This document shows, in pieces, positions 11,781 to 21,228 of a stretch of 64,000 nucleotides of DNA. Position 1 is the first letter of the stretch; the number at the start of each line of letters is the position of its first letter. The position numbers and the translations under genes were made by a program. The notes beneath the pieces were generated by a model. That model did no database searches and had not been told where the DNA came from. It saw only the letters and a program-made list of their open reading frames with translations. The stretch is from the NCBI GenBank assembly GCA_027924645.1, contig BSBN01001150.1, positions 1,736,001 through 1,800,000 of the forward strand, written 5' to 3'. The stretch comes from Cunninghamia lanceolata (Eukaryota > Streptophyta > Pinopsida > Cupressales > Cupressaceae).

Positions 11781-11790
11781 TATAAATAAG
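11781..11790 (+). promoter_or_regulatory. TATA box of Cop-3 LTR
   Basis: TATAAATAAG, about 210 bp before the hairpin array. Confidence 0.7.
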
Positions 11791-11992
11791 AAATCTTGTT
11801 TGGTGTGAAAAGTATGAGTGTGTGAGAGTGTGGAAGGTTGTATGTGTGAGTGTGTTTGTGAGTGGTTGTGTGTGTGGAAGTGTGTTGAAGGTTATAGAGT
11901 TGGTAGTGTAGAGGTTTTGAAGGTTTGTCAGTGTGAAGGGTGATGGTGCTGTAGAGGTGATTGTTTAGTGAAATTCGTCAAGTGTGATTTAC

Positions 11993-12069
11993 AGAGGTTG
12001 TAGCCTCTTTTTGTAAGTTTTATAGTATTGTAATTCAGGGAATTGTAGCTTCCTTTGGGTTGTAGCCCA
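11993..12069 (+). other. Hairpin array with UUGUAG loops in Cop-3 LTR
   Basis: AGAGG-TTGTAG-CCTCT (11993) and TGGG-TTGTAG-CCCA (12056) pair perfectly. Between them AGGGAA-TTGTAG-CTTCCT (12037) pairs except at the closing position. The same loop with the intact stem AGGGAG/CTTCCT recurs in the Cop-5 LTR at 32496. Same layout as the AGTGW arrays but with another loop. Confidence 0.75.
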
Positions 12070-12341
12070 TAAAACTTGTTGTAAATCTATTTTTATTATT
12101 TGTGAGGCTAGATTTGGACAATAGATCCAAGCATCTTGCTCACTATAGTTTTTCCCTTCTAGGGTTTTCCACGTAAATCTGGTGTTATGGTTGTGTGCTT
12201 ATGTGTTGTTCTTTGAATTACTTAATTTGCTTGATCATCTATTTAAGGCAATAAAAGGATTTGGTTGATAAAGTTAAAATTCGATTAAGTTTTGGCATAT
12301 ACTGATTCACCCTCCTCTCAATATATTAGTGTGTTCTAACA

Positions 12342-12919
12342 TTAACATTAGACACAAACTGAGCTTGGCTTCTACCCATGAAAGAGAGCCAAATTAGAGA
12401 GGTTTTATCCCTTTGTTGTATAGAGTAGAATTGACCAAATCCAACCAACCAAGCTAGGGCAAAACATGAAACCCTAATTGAGCAAGATTAGAGAATAACA
12501 TACTGTCAAGAATAGATACAAGGAATCTAATAGTATAATAGAGATCAAGGAAAAAAGGAGAACCTAGATCTAACTTTGAGAACAACAAGGTACTAGGGCA
12601 TTGGGCATCCTCAACCCTAATTAGGTTTTTACAAGATCTCCAAATCTGGGTGCCTTCTCCTGTGTGTCTTCTTGTCTCTTGTAACTTATTATCTTCAAAT
12701 TCCTCTGAATGTGAACTACACACAAGAAAGAAGGAAAGAGGGTTGGTGCTATTTAGGATCTTGCTTAAGTCAAGCTCCATGAATGGTGTTTCCACTCCAC
12801 AATAGCAATGATGAGAGATAATGAGAGTGTTCCCTAGGAGGGGAGAGGAAAATCTGAAGTAGAAAGGAATATTATAACCAAGCAAAATGGAAAGGAGTCA
12901 CCATGAACATGGAAATCCT
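12342..12919 (-). repeat. Fragment of a gypsy-type LTR, minus strand
   Basis: Its reverse complement aligns with about 63.1-63.65 kb at the right end of the window. Shared blocks are CCCTCCTAGGG, GTGGAGGTGG-like GTGGAGTGGAAACACC, TTTGGCTCTC and GGGTAGAAGCCA. It is bounded by the Cop-3 LTR on the left and the Cop-5 LTR on the right, so both copia elements appear to have inserted in or at this LTR. No usable gene. Confidence 0.7.
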
Positions 12920-13523
12920 TGTTAGCAATATGTGTTGTCAGTGATGTCAACTATATACGTGTCAACCTGAGGTCAGAGATAATGAAGTTGATAGACAGTG
13001 GAAGATTTGAGAGACATGGTTTGACTCATGTTAGCATGGTTAAGGCGGGTTCGTCTGGAAGACCTAGCAAATGAAGAAAAGTTGTCTAAGTGTGATACAG
13101 TGATCAATCTGGTGTCTAAGGGTGATGCAGGGGAGAGTATACTTGTTCTAATATGTTTTCTACACATCTACATTGATATCCTATCAGTTTAAGGTACCGC
13201 ACTTAGAGGCAAGTTGTAGAAGTTTGGCCAAGGCTTTCAAAGTGTATTTCCTAAGGCAAAGTTACAATATTTTGGTCTGCATTCCTCCGCAGTGCAAGAT
13301 TTAGTCTTGCGGTTTTGAAGATAAGTTGACTAGTATATGAATATGTTATCTCCAAGATTTCAACTCATTACACCTTCAACAAAGAAAGTTATCAATGATA
13401 GAGTTCCAGAATGTGACTTGACAGTGTAAAGCAATGGTGGAGACTTGTTGGAATGCTCCGCATTCTTCCGAAAGAGAAGTTGTGACCATGCGGTTTTGCA
13501 AATATGTTTGGATATGTGTAATG
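12920..13523 (+). repeat. Cop-5 5' LTR, first part
   Basis: Starts TGTTAGCAATATGTGTTGTCAGTGATGTCAAC, matching the start of the Cop-3 LTR. It stops at 13523 where Cop-4 is inserted and resumes at 31377. The two parts add up to about 1.99 kb, close to the 1.91-kb Cop-3 LTR, which supports the join. Confidence 0.75.
13519..13523 (+). repeat. Target-site duplication of Cop-4 (TAATG / TAATA)
   Basis: TAATG left of the element; TAATA at 31372-31376 on the right. Four of five bases match, so this is a probable, not certain, duplication. Confidence 0.55.
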
Positions 13524-13899
13524 TGTTGAAATGTGAAGTCAGTTTGACTTATTCCAACAATGACGAGCAGTCGACTGAGATCTTTATTGCAGTTCACCAT
13601 GCAAAATTGCATGCAGAAGTGCCACAACACTTTTATGCATGGAAATCTATCTTTAGATTTGATCAATTTTTGCATGTGCTTTTTCATGAATATTTAGGGT
13701 TGTCGAGCTTGAATCCCAAGGCATGAGAAAAAGTTTTGTAACTCAAAATTTTCTTCTGAGAATAAAATTGAGAGATCTTTGCTTGTGGTTTTTTTCTAAG
13801 TATATTACCAGGTTTTCCACGTAAATATGTGTTCTCTATTTTGTGCTTTTATTCCTAATTCATTGTTATTTCAATTCTATCTTGCTTATATTTCTAACA
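13524..13899 (+). repeat. Cop-4 5' LTR
   Basis: TGTTGAAATGTGAAG to TTCTAACA, 376 bp. Matches 31011-31371 closely, apart from a small block near 13565-13590 that differs in length. Contains TTTTCCACGTAAATATG near the end. Confidence 0.9.
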
Positions 13900-13901
13900 G
13901 T

Positions 13902-13913
13902 TGGTATCAGAGC
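13902..13913 (+). other. Primer-binding site, initiator tRNA-Met
   Basis: TGGTATCAGAGC, two bases after the LTR. This is the complement of the 3' end of plant initiator tRNA-Met and the usual copia primer site. Confidence 0.92.
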
Positions 13914-13981
13914 ACATGATTTTTGTGCAGAAATTGTTTTGTGGGTTTTTCCCATCTTTGTGAAAAGCAATGACATGAGGC

Positions 13982-16900
13982 ATGGTTACCAGATTTGAGG
14001 TTCAAAATTTTGATGGTTCTAATTTTTCTTTGTGGAAGCTAAATGTTTAAGCCTTGTTGGTGAAGGATGGATGCACCTTGGCTCTCAAGGGAACAATGTC
14101 AAAACCTACAACCATGAAGCAAGAGGATTGGGATGAGCAAGATAATATGGCTAGAGCTACAATTCAATTATCTCTGGCTGATTCAGTTTTATTCAATGTT
14201 GCAGAGGAGAAAATGGCACATGACTTGTGGACTAAGCTGGAAAAGCTATATGAGACCAAGTCATTGGCAAATAAAATTTTGTTACGACGGTAGATGTACA
14301 ATCTGAGGATGCATGATAGTTCTTCAGCCACAGATCATCTCAATAATTTCAACGCATTGATTAGCAAGTTGGCTTCAGTGGAGGTGAAAATTGAAGAAGA
14401 GGATAAAGTGGTTATACTATTATGCTCTTTGCCCAAAACTTAGGATCAACTAGTTATGGTGCTCAGTAACTGAGCACCGAAGGGGAAACTTGTTTTTGAA
14501 GATGTGGTAGCCGTAGTAATTTCTAAAGATTCAAGGTGGAAGACATCTCAATGGACTTCTTCCTTTGATGCCCTTTTTGCAAGGGGCAGAGCTTTAGAAA
14601 GAGAGAAAGCTGAACGTCTATAGGCTAGGTCAAAATCCAAGGGATAGAAAAGAGCTAAGTGTTGGAATTGTGGAAAAACATGGCATGTCAAAAAGGATTG
14701 TAGGCTGCCGAAAGCAAACAAAGAAAATCCTAACTCGCAGCCATTACAGGTAAATACAGCAGAAACTGAAGCACCATTGGAAGATGGAGAGGTTTTGTCT
14801 ACTAATCTGAGAGGTTCATTTCATCAAGATTGGATCATTGATTCTGGTGCCTCTTTTCACATGACTCCTCATCGAGATTGGTTTTCTTCTTATCGGTCAT
14901 GTGAAGGGGGTATGGTTTACATGGGAAATGACAACCCGTGCGAAGCTATTGGTGAAGGAGAGCTCAAAATTAAAATGTTTGATGGGATTGTAAGGACTCT
15001 TTAGCATGTAAGACATGTACCGAGTTTGATTAAAAATTTGCTGTCACTTGGAGTATTCGATGAGCAAGGTTACTGATTCAGTGGAGAAAATAGTTGTCTG
15101 AAGGTAACAAAAGGAGCATTGGTGGTGCTAAAAGGGGAAAAGGTTGGTAATCTCTACAGGCTAGTAAGAGAAACTTGTAGTGGAGAGGCTTCATTGGTAT
15201 TAGATGCAAAAATGGATTCATTATCTACTTGGCATCAAAGGCTAGGCCACATGAGCGAACGTGGTCTAAAGGCACTGCTAGATAGAAATCTTCTCCCAGG
15301 TGTTAAATCTAGATATTTGAATTTCTGTGAGCATTGTTTGTTTGGAAAACAGAATAGGTTGAGTTTTCTAGTTGCACTACCAAAAGTAAAGAAATTCTAG
15401 ATTTAATTCATTTAGATACTTGGCAAGCACCTGTTACATCAATTGGGGGTTCGTCATATTTTGTTTCATTTATAGATGATTGTTCCCGTAAGGTGTGGAT
15501 TTATATTTTGAAAAATAAATCTGATGTATTTTCTTATTTTAAGAAGTTTAAAGCTTTGGTAGAGAATTAGAAAGGTAAGACAATTAAGTGTCTTAGAACA
15601 TATAACAGAGGGAAATTTTGTTTAGGGGAGTTTAATTAGTTTTGTAGTGAGCATGGTATTGCAAGGTAGTTGATGGTTCCTAGAACACCACAACAAAATG
15701 GTGTTGCTGAAAGGATGAACTGTACAATTATGGAAAGACCTAGATGTATGCTGAGCACTGCTAGATTGGAGCAGAAATTTTAGGTTGAGGATGTTAATAC
15801 AACCCGTTTCTTGATTAATAGATCACCCACTATAGCTCTAGATCGTCAAATTTCTGAAGAAGTTTGGATAGGTAAACCTGTTGATTATTCCTTTCTTTGT
15901 ATTTTTGGTTCTAATGCTTATGCTCATATTACCAAAGAGGATAGGAATAAGTTGGATGTGAAGCCCACAAAATATATTTTTCTTGGCTATGTAGAGGGTG
16001 CAAAGGGGTATAGGTTGTGGGATACTACTGCCCGCAAGATTATTATTAGTCGAGATGTTTATTTTAATGAAAAATCAATTCAAAGAAGTAAAGAACAACA
16101 AAGTACAGAAATTGTTTCAGTAGAGGTGGAAAAGTATGATGCTAATTCAAAGGTGCTAGATGAAAATCAGCAAGATAATAATTAGAATAAGTTTTTTGAT
16201 GAGGTTGAATAGAAACCAAATGAGGCACAGGGTAACACATTACCCCTTCTAAGGAGATCCACTAGAGTAATCAAACCACTAGCAATGTATTCTCCTAATT
16301 GTAATTCATCTTATGCTTTACTTATTAATGTTGGTGAGCCTAGCTCATATCAAGAGGCTTGCAAAGATGAAGATGCAAATAAATGGAGAGAAGCCATGGA
16401 TGAGGAGATGAGAGATCTACATAAAAATAAAACGTGGGAGCTTGTGCAATTGCCTAAGGGGCGAAAAGCTATTGGCAATAAGTGGGTCTTCAAATTGAAA
16501 AGGGATATAAATGATAATGTGGAGCGATATAAAGCTCGGTTGGTGGACAAGGGGTATGCACAGAAATCTGGTATTGATTTTGATGAAATATTTGCACCTG
16601 TGGTGCAGTTAAGTATAGTTAGAGTAGTTTTGGCTCTTGTTGCTAGTCTTGATTTAGAGTTACAATAGTTAGATGTTAAACAACTTTCTTGCATGGTGAT
16701 CTTTCTGAAGAAATTTATATGCTACAACTGAAACGGTTTGAGGAAACAGACAAGGAGAATCTAGTATGCAGGTTGAACAAATCATTGTATGGTTTGAAAT
16801 AGGTGCCAATGTGTTGGTACAAGCGATTTGATTCCTTCATGATGAGTTTGGGTTTTAGTAGATGTGAGGATGATCATTGTGCCTATTTTAAAAGGTATGA

Positions 16901-17237
16901 AGATGATAGTTTCATTATTTTTCTTTTATATGTAGATTATATGTTGGTAGAAGGTCCCAACATGTAGAGAATCATCGGGTTAAAAACTCATCTTGCTAGG
17001 GAGTTTGAAATGAAGGACTTAGGAAATGCAAATCAGATTCTTGGAATGAGGATACACAGAGATAGAAAGCACAAGGAAATTTGGTTGACACAGAAGACTT
17101 ATGTGGAGAAGATTTTGCAGCGCTTTAATATGCAAAATGCTCAACTAGTCAGTACTCCATTTCTTGGTCATATTAAATTGTCTTTGGAACAATGCCCTAG
17201 CACAGAAGTGGAGAAGACACAGATGTCTTGTGTACTC
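13982..17237 (+). pseudogene. Cop-4 gag-pol, first part, broken
   Basis: Start chosen at 13982 (MVTRFEVQNFDG). An in-frame TAA at 14048 is the first of many stops. Gag ends with an intact CCHC knuckle, CWNCGKTWHVKKDC, near 14660. Protease keeps DSGASFHMTPH (about 14838). The GAG-pre-integrase is at 15119-15400 and integrase follows, but its second Asp is Tyr (RTYNRGKF where family members have RSDNGGEF). The reverse transcriptase has WREAMDEEM, FAPVVQ and LLYVDYML, so the catalytic YVDD is YVDY (near 16935). The frame breaks at 17237, just after the CVL residues of the connection region, where Gyp-1 enters. Confidence 0.9.
17233..17237 (+). repeat. Target-site duplication of Gyp-1 (TACTC)
   Basis: TACTC at 17233-17237 and again at 30275-30279, exactly outside the TG and CA ends of Gyp-1. 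Confidence 0.93.
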
Positions 17238-19621
17238 TGTTGGATACTTTCCAGCTGATTGTCTAAGTTCCCCTAAAAAGTTGTCATCTTCTATCCACAA
17301 GGACCTTAGGTCAGTGGCCAATGAACAGGATATTGACTCTCTGTCTCCTCTGCACTTTAGGTTCTGCCACACCTAGGGGGTATCCCTTAATCAAAATCAA
17401 TAGATGTAGCTTTTCAATACCAGACAGAATGTTCTCAAGTATGCACCAAGATTTGTAAGATAAACCCTAGATTGACAATATTCTTAGATTGTCTCCACTG
17501 GTTAAATATGTGAACATGCAAGACCCTAACCTAAAACAAAATAAAACATGAAATAGTTTGATTAAGGTGATTTATCTTTAAATTCTTTGATTTCCTAGAC
17601 CCTTTGGACAAGCAAATCCTAGATCGGTGCTTTATCAGGGCAACAGAGTCAGACCCATCACTGCAAATGTTCCCTCATGAGAACAAAACTTCATATCTAG
17701 ATGACCCAAAATAAACTATTACTGCCTTACAGTAATATGTCCAAGAAAAAGTATTATCTGTGACTCTATGCTTCAATAATCATTTGATATGATACATTTC
17801 CCCTTATACCTGACTCAAAGCAATTTAATCCATTCCTTGAATAGATGCAACAAATTAGACACATCACATAGCAAATGTATATGAATGAGTTCAACAACCC
17901 TTAGCAACTTCACTTAAAAGAGAAATGTTCATACCCAAGGAGAAAATCACAGATAACACACACAAAAAGTGTTTTTCATATAACTCAATTTTGAAAGAAT
18001 ATTGTCATTCATAAATTTATACATTCACAAAATAGAAAATACCTCTGCACCCAGACACAAGAGCCAAGTCTGCAATAGAAAATACTTCTCAAAGTGTGGA
18101 TAGCTTATATTTGAAGCCCAGAATAATCCCCTACAAAGTGGAACAACATGCTATCTTATAGAAACAAGAACATTTTACTCTAAAAATTAATTGCATCCTA
18201 GCAATTAGGTGAGTTTCCACATTGCAAGCTACTGCAAATGAGCCTGGGGGAATTAAAAAATTCACAAAAAGAGGAAAATAAAATATAATATAAAATGTGG
18301 AGCTAAAGGTTTTAATATTTATTTTTCCCTTTTACTTTGTCCACATTTAACAATGCAACTGTTGGACATCTCTATTTTGCGCCATTGCACGACTTGCCTG
18401 AAGGTTCTCTCATCCCTGTGTGCGGCTGCGATATGGTACTGCATGGTCTTCTCTTCAGACTCCTCCTGCTTGCATCCATCCTCTGAGATAATAAAGAACA
18501 CAATCCTGCAGCCTCCATGTCAAATTTCATCATCACTAGGTCGTTTTTGCTGATGCAGGGGCATTTTTGGTCACAAACCATCACAAACATGGTTAAAACT
18601 TCTACCCAAGCATGAGGAATGGCCAAGGGATGAATTTAAACTATGAATCAACATTTTAAAGCTCCAAAACACCCCCAAAATCTGCCCAGAAGACAAAAAA
18701 TGTGAGCAACATTCCTTCTACAGCCAACACACGCCTGGAGCTGCACAAAACACCTCAAAAAACCCCTCGTTAGGTTGAAATGCCTCAAGTTTCATTCTAA
18801 TGGAGACTGCAGATTAGAATCTGTCCTGGGATGGTGATTTCACACCATCGCATGGCAGAGGGAGTACAGGCAGAGCACTCGTGCGATGGTGCGAAGTGCC
18901 ATTGTTTCAACTTTAATTTCACTTGCTTTAACATTATAACATAAAGTTATAATATTATCCTTATAATATTTGTCTTTTAAAATCTTAAAATTGCCAATAA
19001 AAGATTTGAAAATTGTAATTTTTAACTTTAGGTAAATGGCAATTTTTGAATTTCCTCCTTCAGGCAAACGGTGCATTTCACTGCGGGCAAACAGGATGTC
19101 GAAGGGTCATGAAAATTTGTACAGAGCCATTATTAATTATTTAGAGCAAACCCATTTCCTCATAATTTCAATTGTTGAATGATTTCAGGGACTTCCTTTG
19201 TAAACTGGCCTGTTGGATGCCTTTGCCGCAACTGGAATACATTAAAATAATGCATCATATGACTTCTGATCTTGACTAAACTGAAATTGGAGATGTTTTA
19301 TGCCAAAACGAGAAATGGGTCACCTTCAGAATTGTGAGATTTGAAACTTTTCGGGACACTAAATCTAGCCCGGTCGCAGTCAGGAAAGAATTAAATACCC
19401 CATCAAAACTCATCCTGGAAGCACAAAACTGAGTAGACATGTTACCATATGTACCAAAAGACTTCCCACCATATGGATTTGCAAGATGACTTCTGAGCTG
19501 CAAGATTTTAATCGCCGAAGGTGGGCTCCGGAGTAGATTGAGCAGCTTGTCGACCCAACCTCTGTCGACACATCAAAAGGATATAGGCACTTCAAATTTG
19601 CAAAATTTGAAGGTGCCAACC
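17238..19621 (-). repeat. Gyp-1 3' LTR (left copy)
   Basis: TGTTGGATACTTTCCAGC on the plus strand to GGTGCCAACC; the last A of the expected CA-complement is changed. Colinear with 27879-30274. Contains the words CCATCGCAC in both orientations near 18845-18900. No gene: short open frames inside are in the LTR and are not shared as proteins. Confidence 0.92.
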
Positions 19622-20498
19622 GTGGCTCTTGATCGGGGATGCATGCCTCTTGCAGGCATGGTGAGATTCCAACTCTCTCCGAGATGTAGACCATGTGCCA
19701 TATCCATTGGACAACTGAGTAACTGCTCCATCTTTTCTTCAAACTTTATTTGGTGGCCCCAAGCCCCCAAAAATGGAGAACCAGTACTTTCCTCTATCAA
19801 ACATTTGATTCTGACTTGACTGACCCAGACACAATCTGAAAACATGACTAAAATCTACCTAATCACCTACACTATCACTAGCATCCCTAACCATTTCTTT
19901 GAACTTATCACTGTCAATGTAGCATTTGTCATTCTACACTTTAAAATTAGGCATATAACCACACATATTGTTATACCCTTTGCCATCAAGTAATGTATGT
20001 ATGTCATATTCATCAAACAATGCATTCTTATATGGCATATAGCACTTCTCATCATCTACGTTACTATTATGCATCATGAAATGGTCTCCTAGCTGAATTA
20101 AAAACTAAAAGCACTCGTAGTCCACCATATAGCTAGGATCATTAGGTCTTATTTCATCATAAGTTTGTATATCAAAGAGGAAACTATCATATTCATTTTT
20201 GTGCATCTTATGCAAACAACCTTCAGTTGCACCAAATAGAAAAGGTTCATACTCTGGCACCTCTTTGAACCGGATATCGTTACGCTAATAAGAGCATACA
20301 TCTAAGAATTTCAACTCAACTTATTCATAATATCCTTCAATATCTTGGAAATGACACTCATATGTATCATGGATATTCCACAAATCAGAAAATCTGTCTA
20401 AATTAACTTCAAAATCTTTCCTCATGTCTATGTATACATTTTCAAAAGAAGGCTTAGACAAGTCTGAATATACTCCATCATAATGGTCATTAAACGAG
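19622..20498 (-). pseudogene. Gyp-1 acidic reading frame, distal part
   Basis: On the minus strand from 20493 a frame rich in Asp, Glu and Tyr runs to about 19863 with stops near 20320, 20110 and 19938 (for example YNNMCGYMPNF, KEVPEYEPFLFG). It continues the frame seen right of Cop-6. I do not recognise a domain. The last 240 bp before the LTR hold no clear polypurine tract. It could be the C-terminal part of gag or a separate ORF. Confidence 0.5.
20494..20498 (+). repeat. Target-site duplication of Cop-6 (ACGAG)
   Basis: ACGAG at 20494-20498 and 25759-25763, directly outside the LTR ends. Confidence 0.95.
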
Positions 20499-21090
20499 TG
20501 TTAGGGTTAGCCAGCAGAAGTTATCAATTAAATGCAAATAAAGATTAAACAGAGAAATGGAAATACATAGAATTAATAACATCGAGAGACAAGTTTTAAC
20601 GTGGTTCACCCAAACTCGGGCTACATCCACCAAACAGAGAGTCCAATATTATTATCCAGTAAATCAAACCGATTACAATCAGCAATCCCTCCAGCTCAAT
20701 ACCACTACAAAATGCTACAATACTATATATCAAAACCCTAACCCTTAGCTGCTTTTATCAAGCTTTTTGTTGGTTACAAAAATAGGGTTTTCTTATGTTA
20801 GTCAATGAAAAAATAACTCTTGGTGCCTTTATAAAATAATAAAAAATTGTGTGAGGTTTCGAGGGCGCTACCCCTCGACCCCGCCCTGTATCACGCCAGG
20901 GAATGCGCCAGGGGCGCTGCACCTGGACCCTGCAAGGGGCACTGCCCCTTGACCCCGTCTTGGGGGCGCTTCCCCCAAACCCTCACAAGGGGCGCTGCCC
21001 CTTGACCCTGTAGGAATTTGGGGGGAAACTGCACCGATAAAAGTGGGGAAAATGTAACCTTCGAGTCTGATTAGGCTCTATATAACAACA
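20499..21090 (-). repeat. Cop-6 3' LTR (left copy, 592 bp)
   Basis: Plus-strand ends TGTTAGGG and ATAACAACA. It is 78 bp longer than its partner at 25245-25758; the extra length is in a GC-rich block at about 20860-21005 that holds five hairpins against two in the partner. Confidence 0.93.
20860..21005 (-). other. GC-rich tandem hairpins in Cop-6 left LTR
   Basis: Stems with 3-6-base loops: CGAGGG/CCCTCG (20860-20877), CCAGG/CCTGG (near 20907-20926), CAAGGGGC-ACT-GCCCCTTG (20933-20951), TTGGGGG/CCCCCAA (20960-20978) and CAAGGGGC-GCT-GCCCCTTG (20986-21004). In the sense strand the tight loops read AGT and AGC. The block contrasts sharply with AT-rich surroundings. Confidence 0.85.
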
Positions 21091-21101
21091 ATCTCCCACT
21101 T
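21091..21101 (-). other. Cop-6 polypurine tract
   Basis: AAGTGGGAGAT on the minus strand, touching the 3' LTR. Cop-4 has the same tract at 31000-31010. Confidence 0.85.
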
Positions 21102-21228
21102 GGAGACTAATCAGACTCCACACCATATCATCTCCTACTTGAAGACTGATCATAACACCACTGACCCTGTAGCTCCCACTGGAAAAAAAAAAAGCACCCT
21201 AGACTCTACTGTTCTATTTTTGTTGTTT

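Larger units (their letters stand above)
7675..12341 (+). mobile_element. Cop-3: copia element, right-hand part
   Basis: Begins in the integrase zinc-binding end (ENVRLGK-like residues, CQIGKQ in related elements) next to the minus-strand LTR and runs through integrase, reverse transcriptase and RNase H to a 1.9-kb 3' LTR. More decayed than Cop-1 or Cop-2, as expected for the outer, older member of a nest. Confidence 0.88.
10432..12341 (+). repeat. Cop-3 3' LTR
   Basis: TGTTGCATATGTTTTG to TTCTAACA, 1910 bp, directly after a polypurine tract (CAAAGAGGGAGAT, near 10419-10431). The TATA box is TATAAATAAG at 11781. The block TTTTTCCCTTCTAGGGTTTTCC is near 12150. It is related to the split Cop-5 LTR (12920-13523 plus 31377-32762) by its start and by the leader hairpins. 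The 5 bp after it, TTAAC (12342-12346), is the predicted target duplication. Confidence 0.88.

Noticed and set aside
12454..12885. 143-residue open frame on minus
   Set aside because: It lies in the gypsy LTR fragment; the matching part at 63.1-63.6 kb does not keep the frame.
13902..13913. Possible tRNA-Met gene
   Set aside because: Only the 12-nt primer-site complement is present, with no cloverleaf.
18353..18626. Overlapping open frames, matched at 28950-29280
   Set aside because: Inside the paired Gyp-1 LTRs, frames not conserved as protein.
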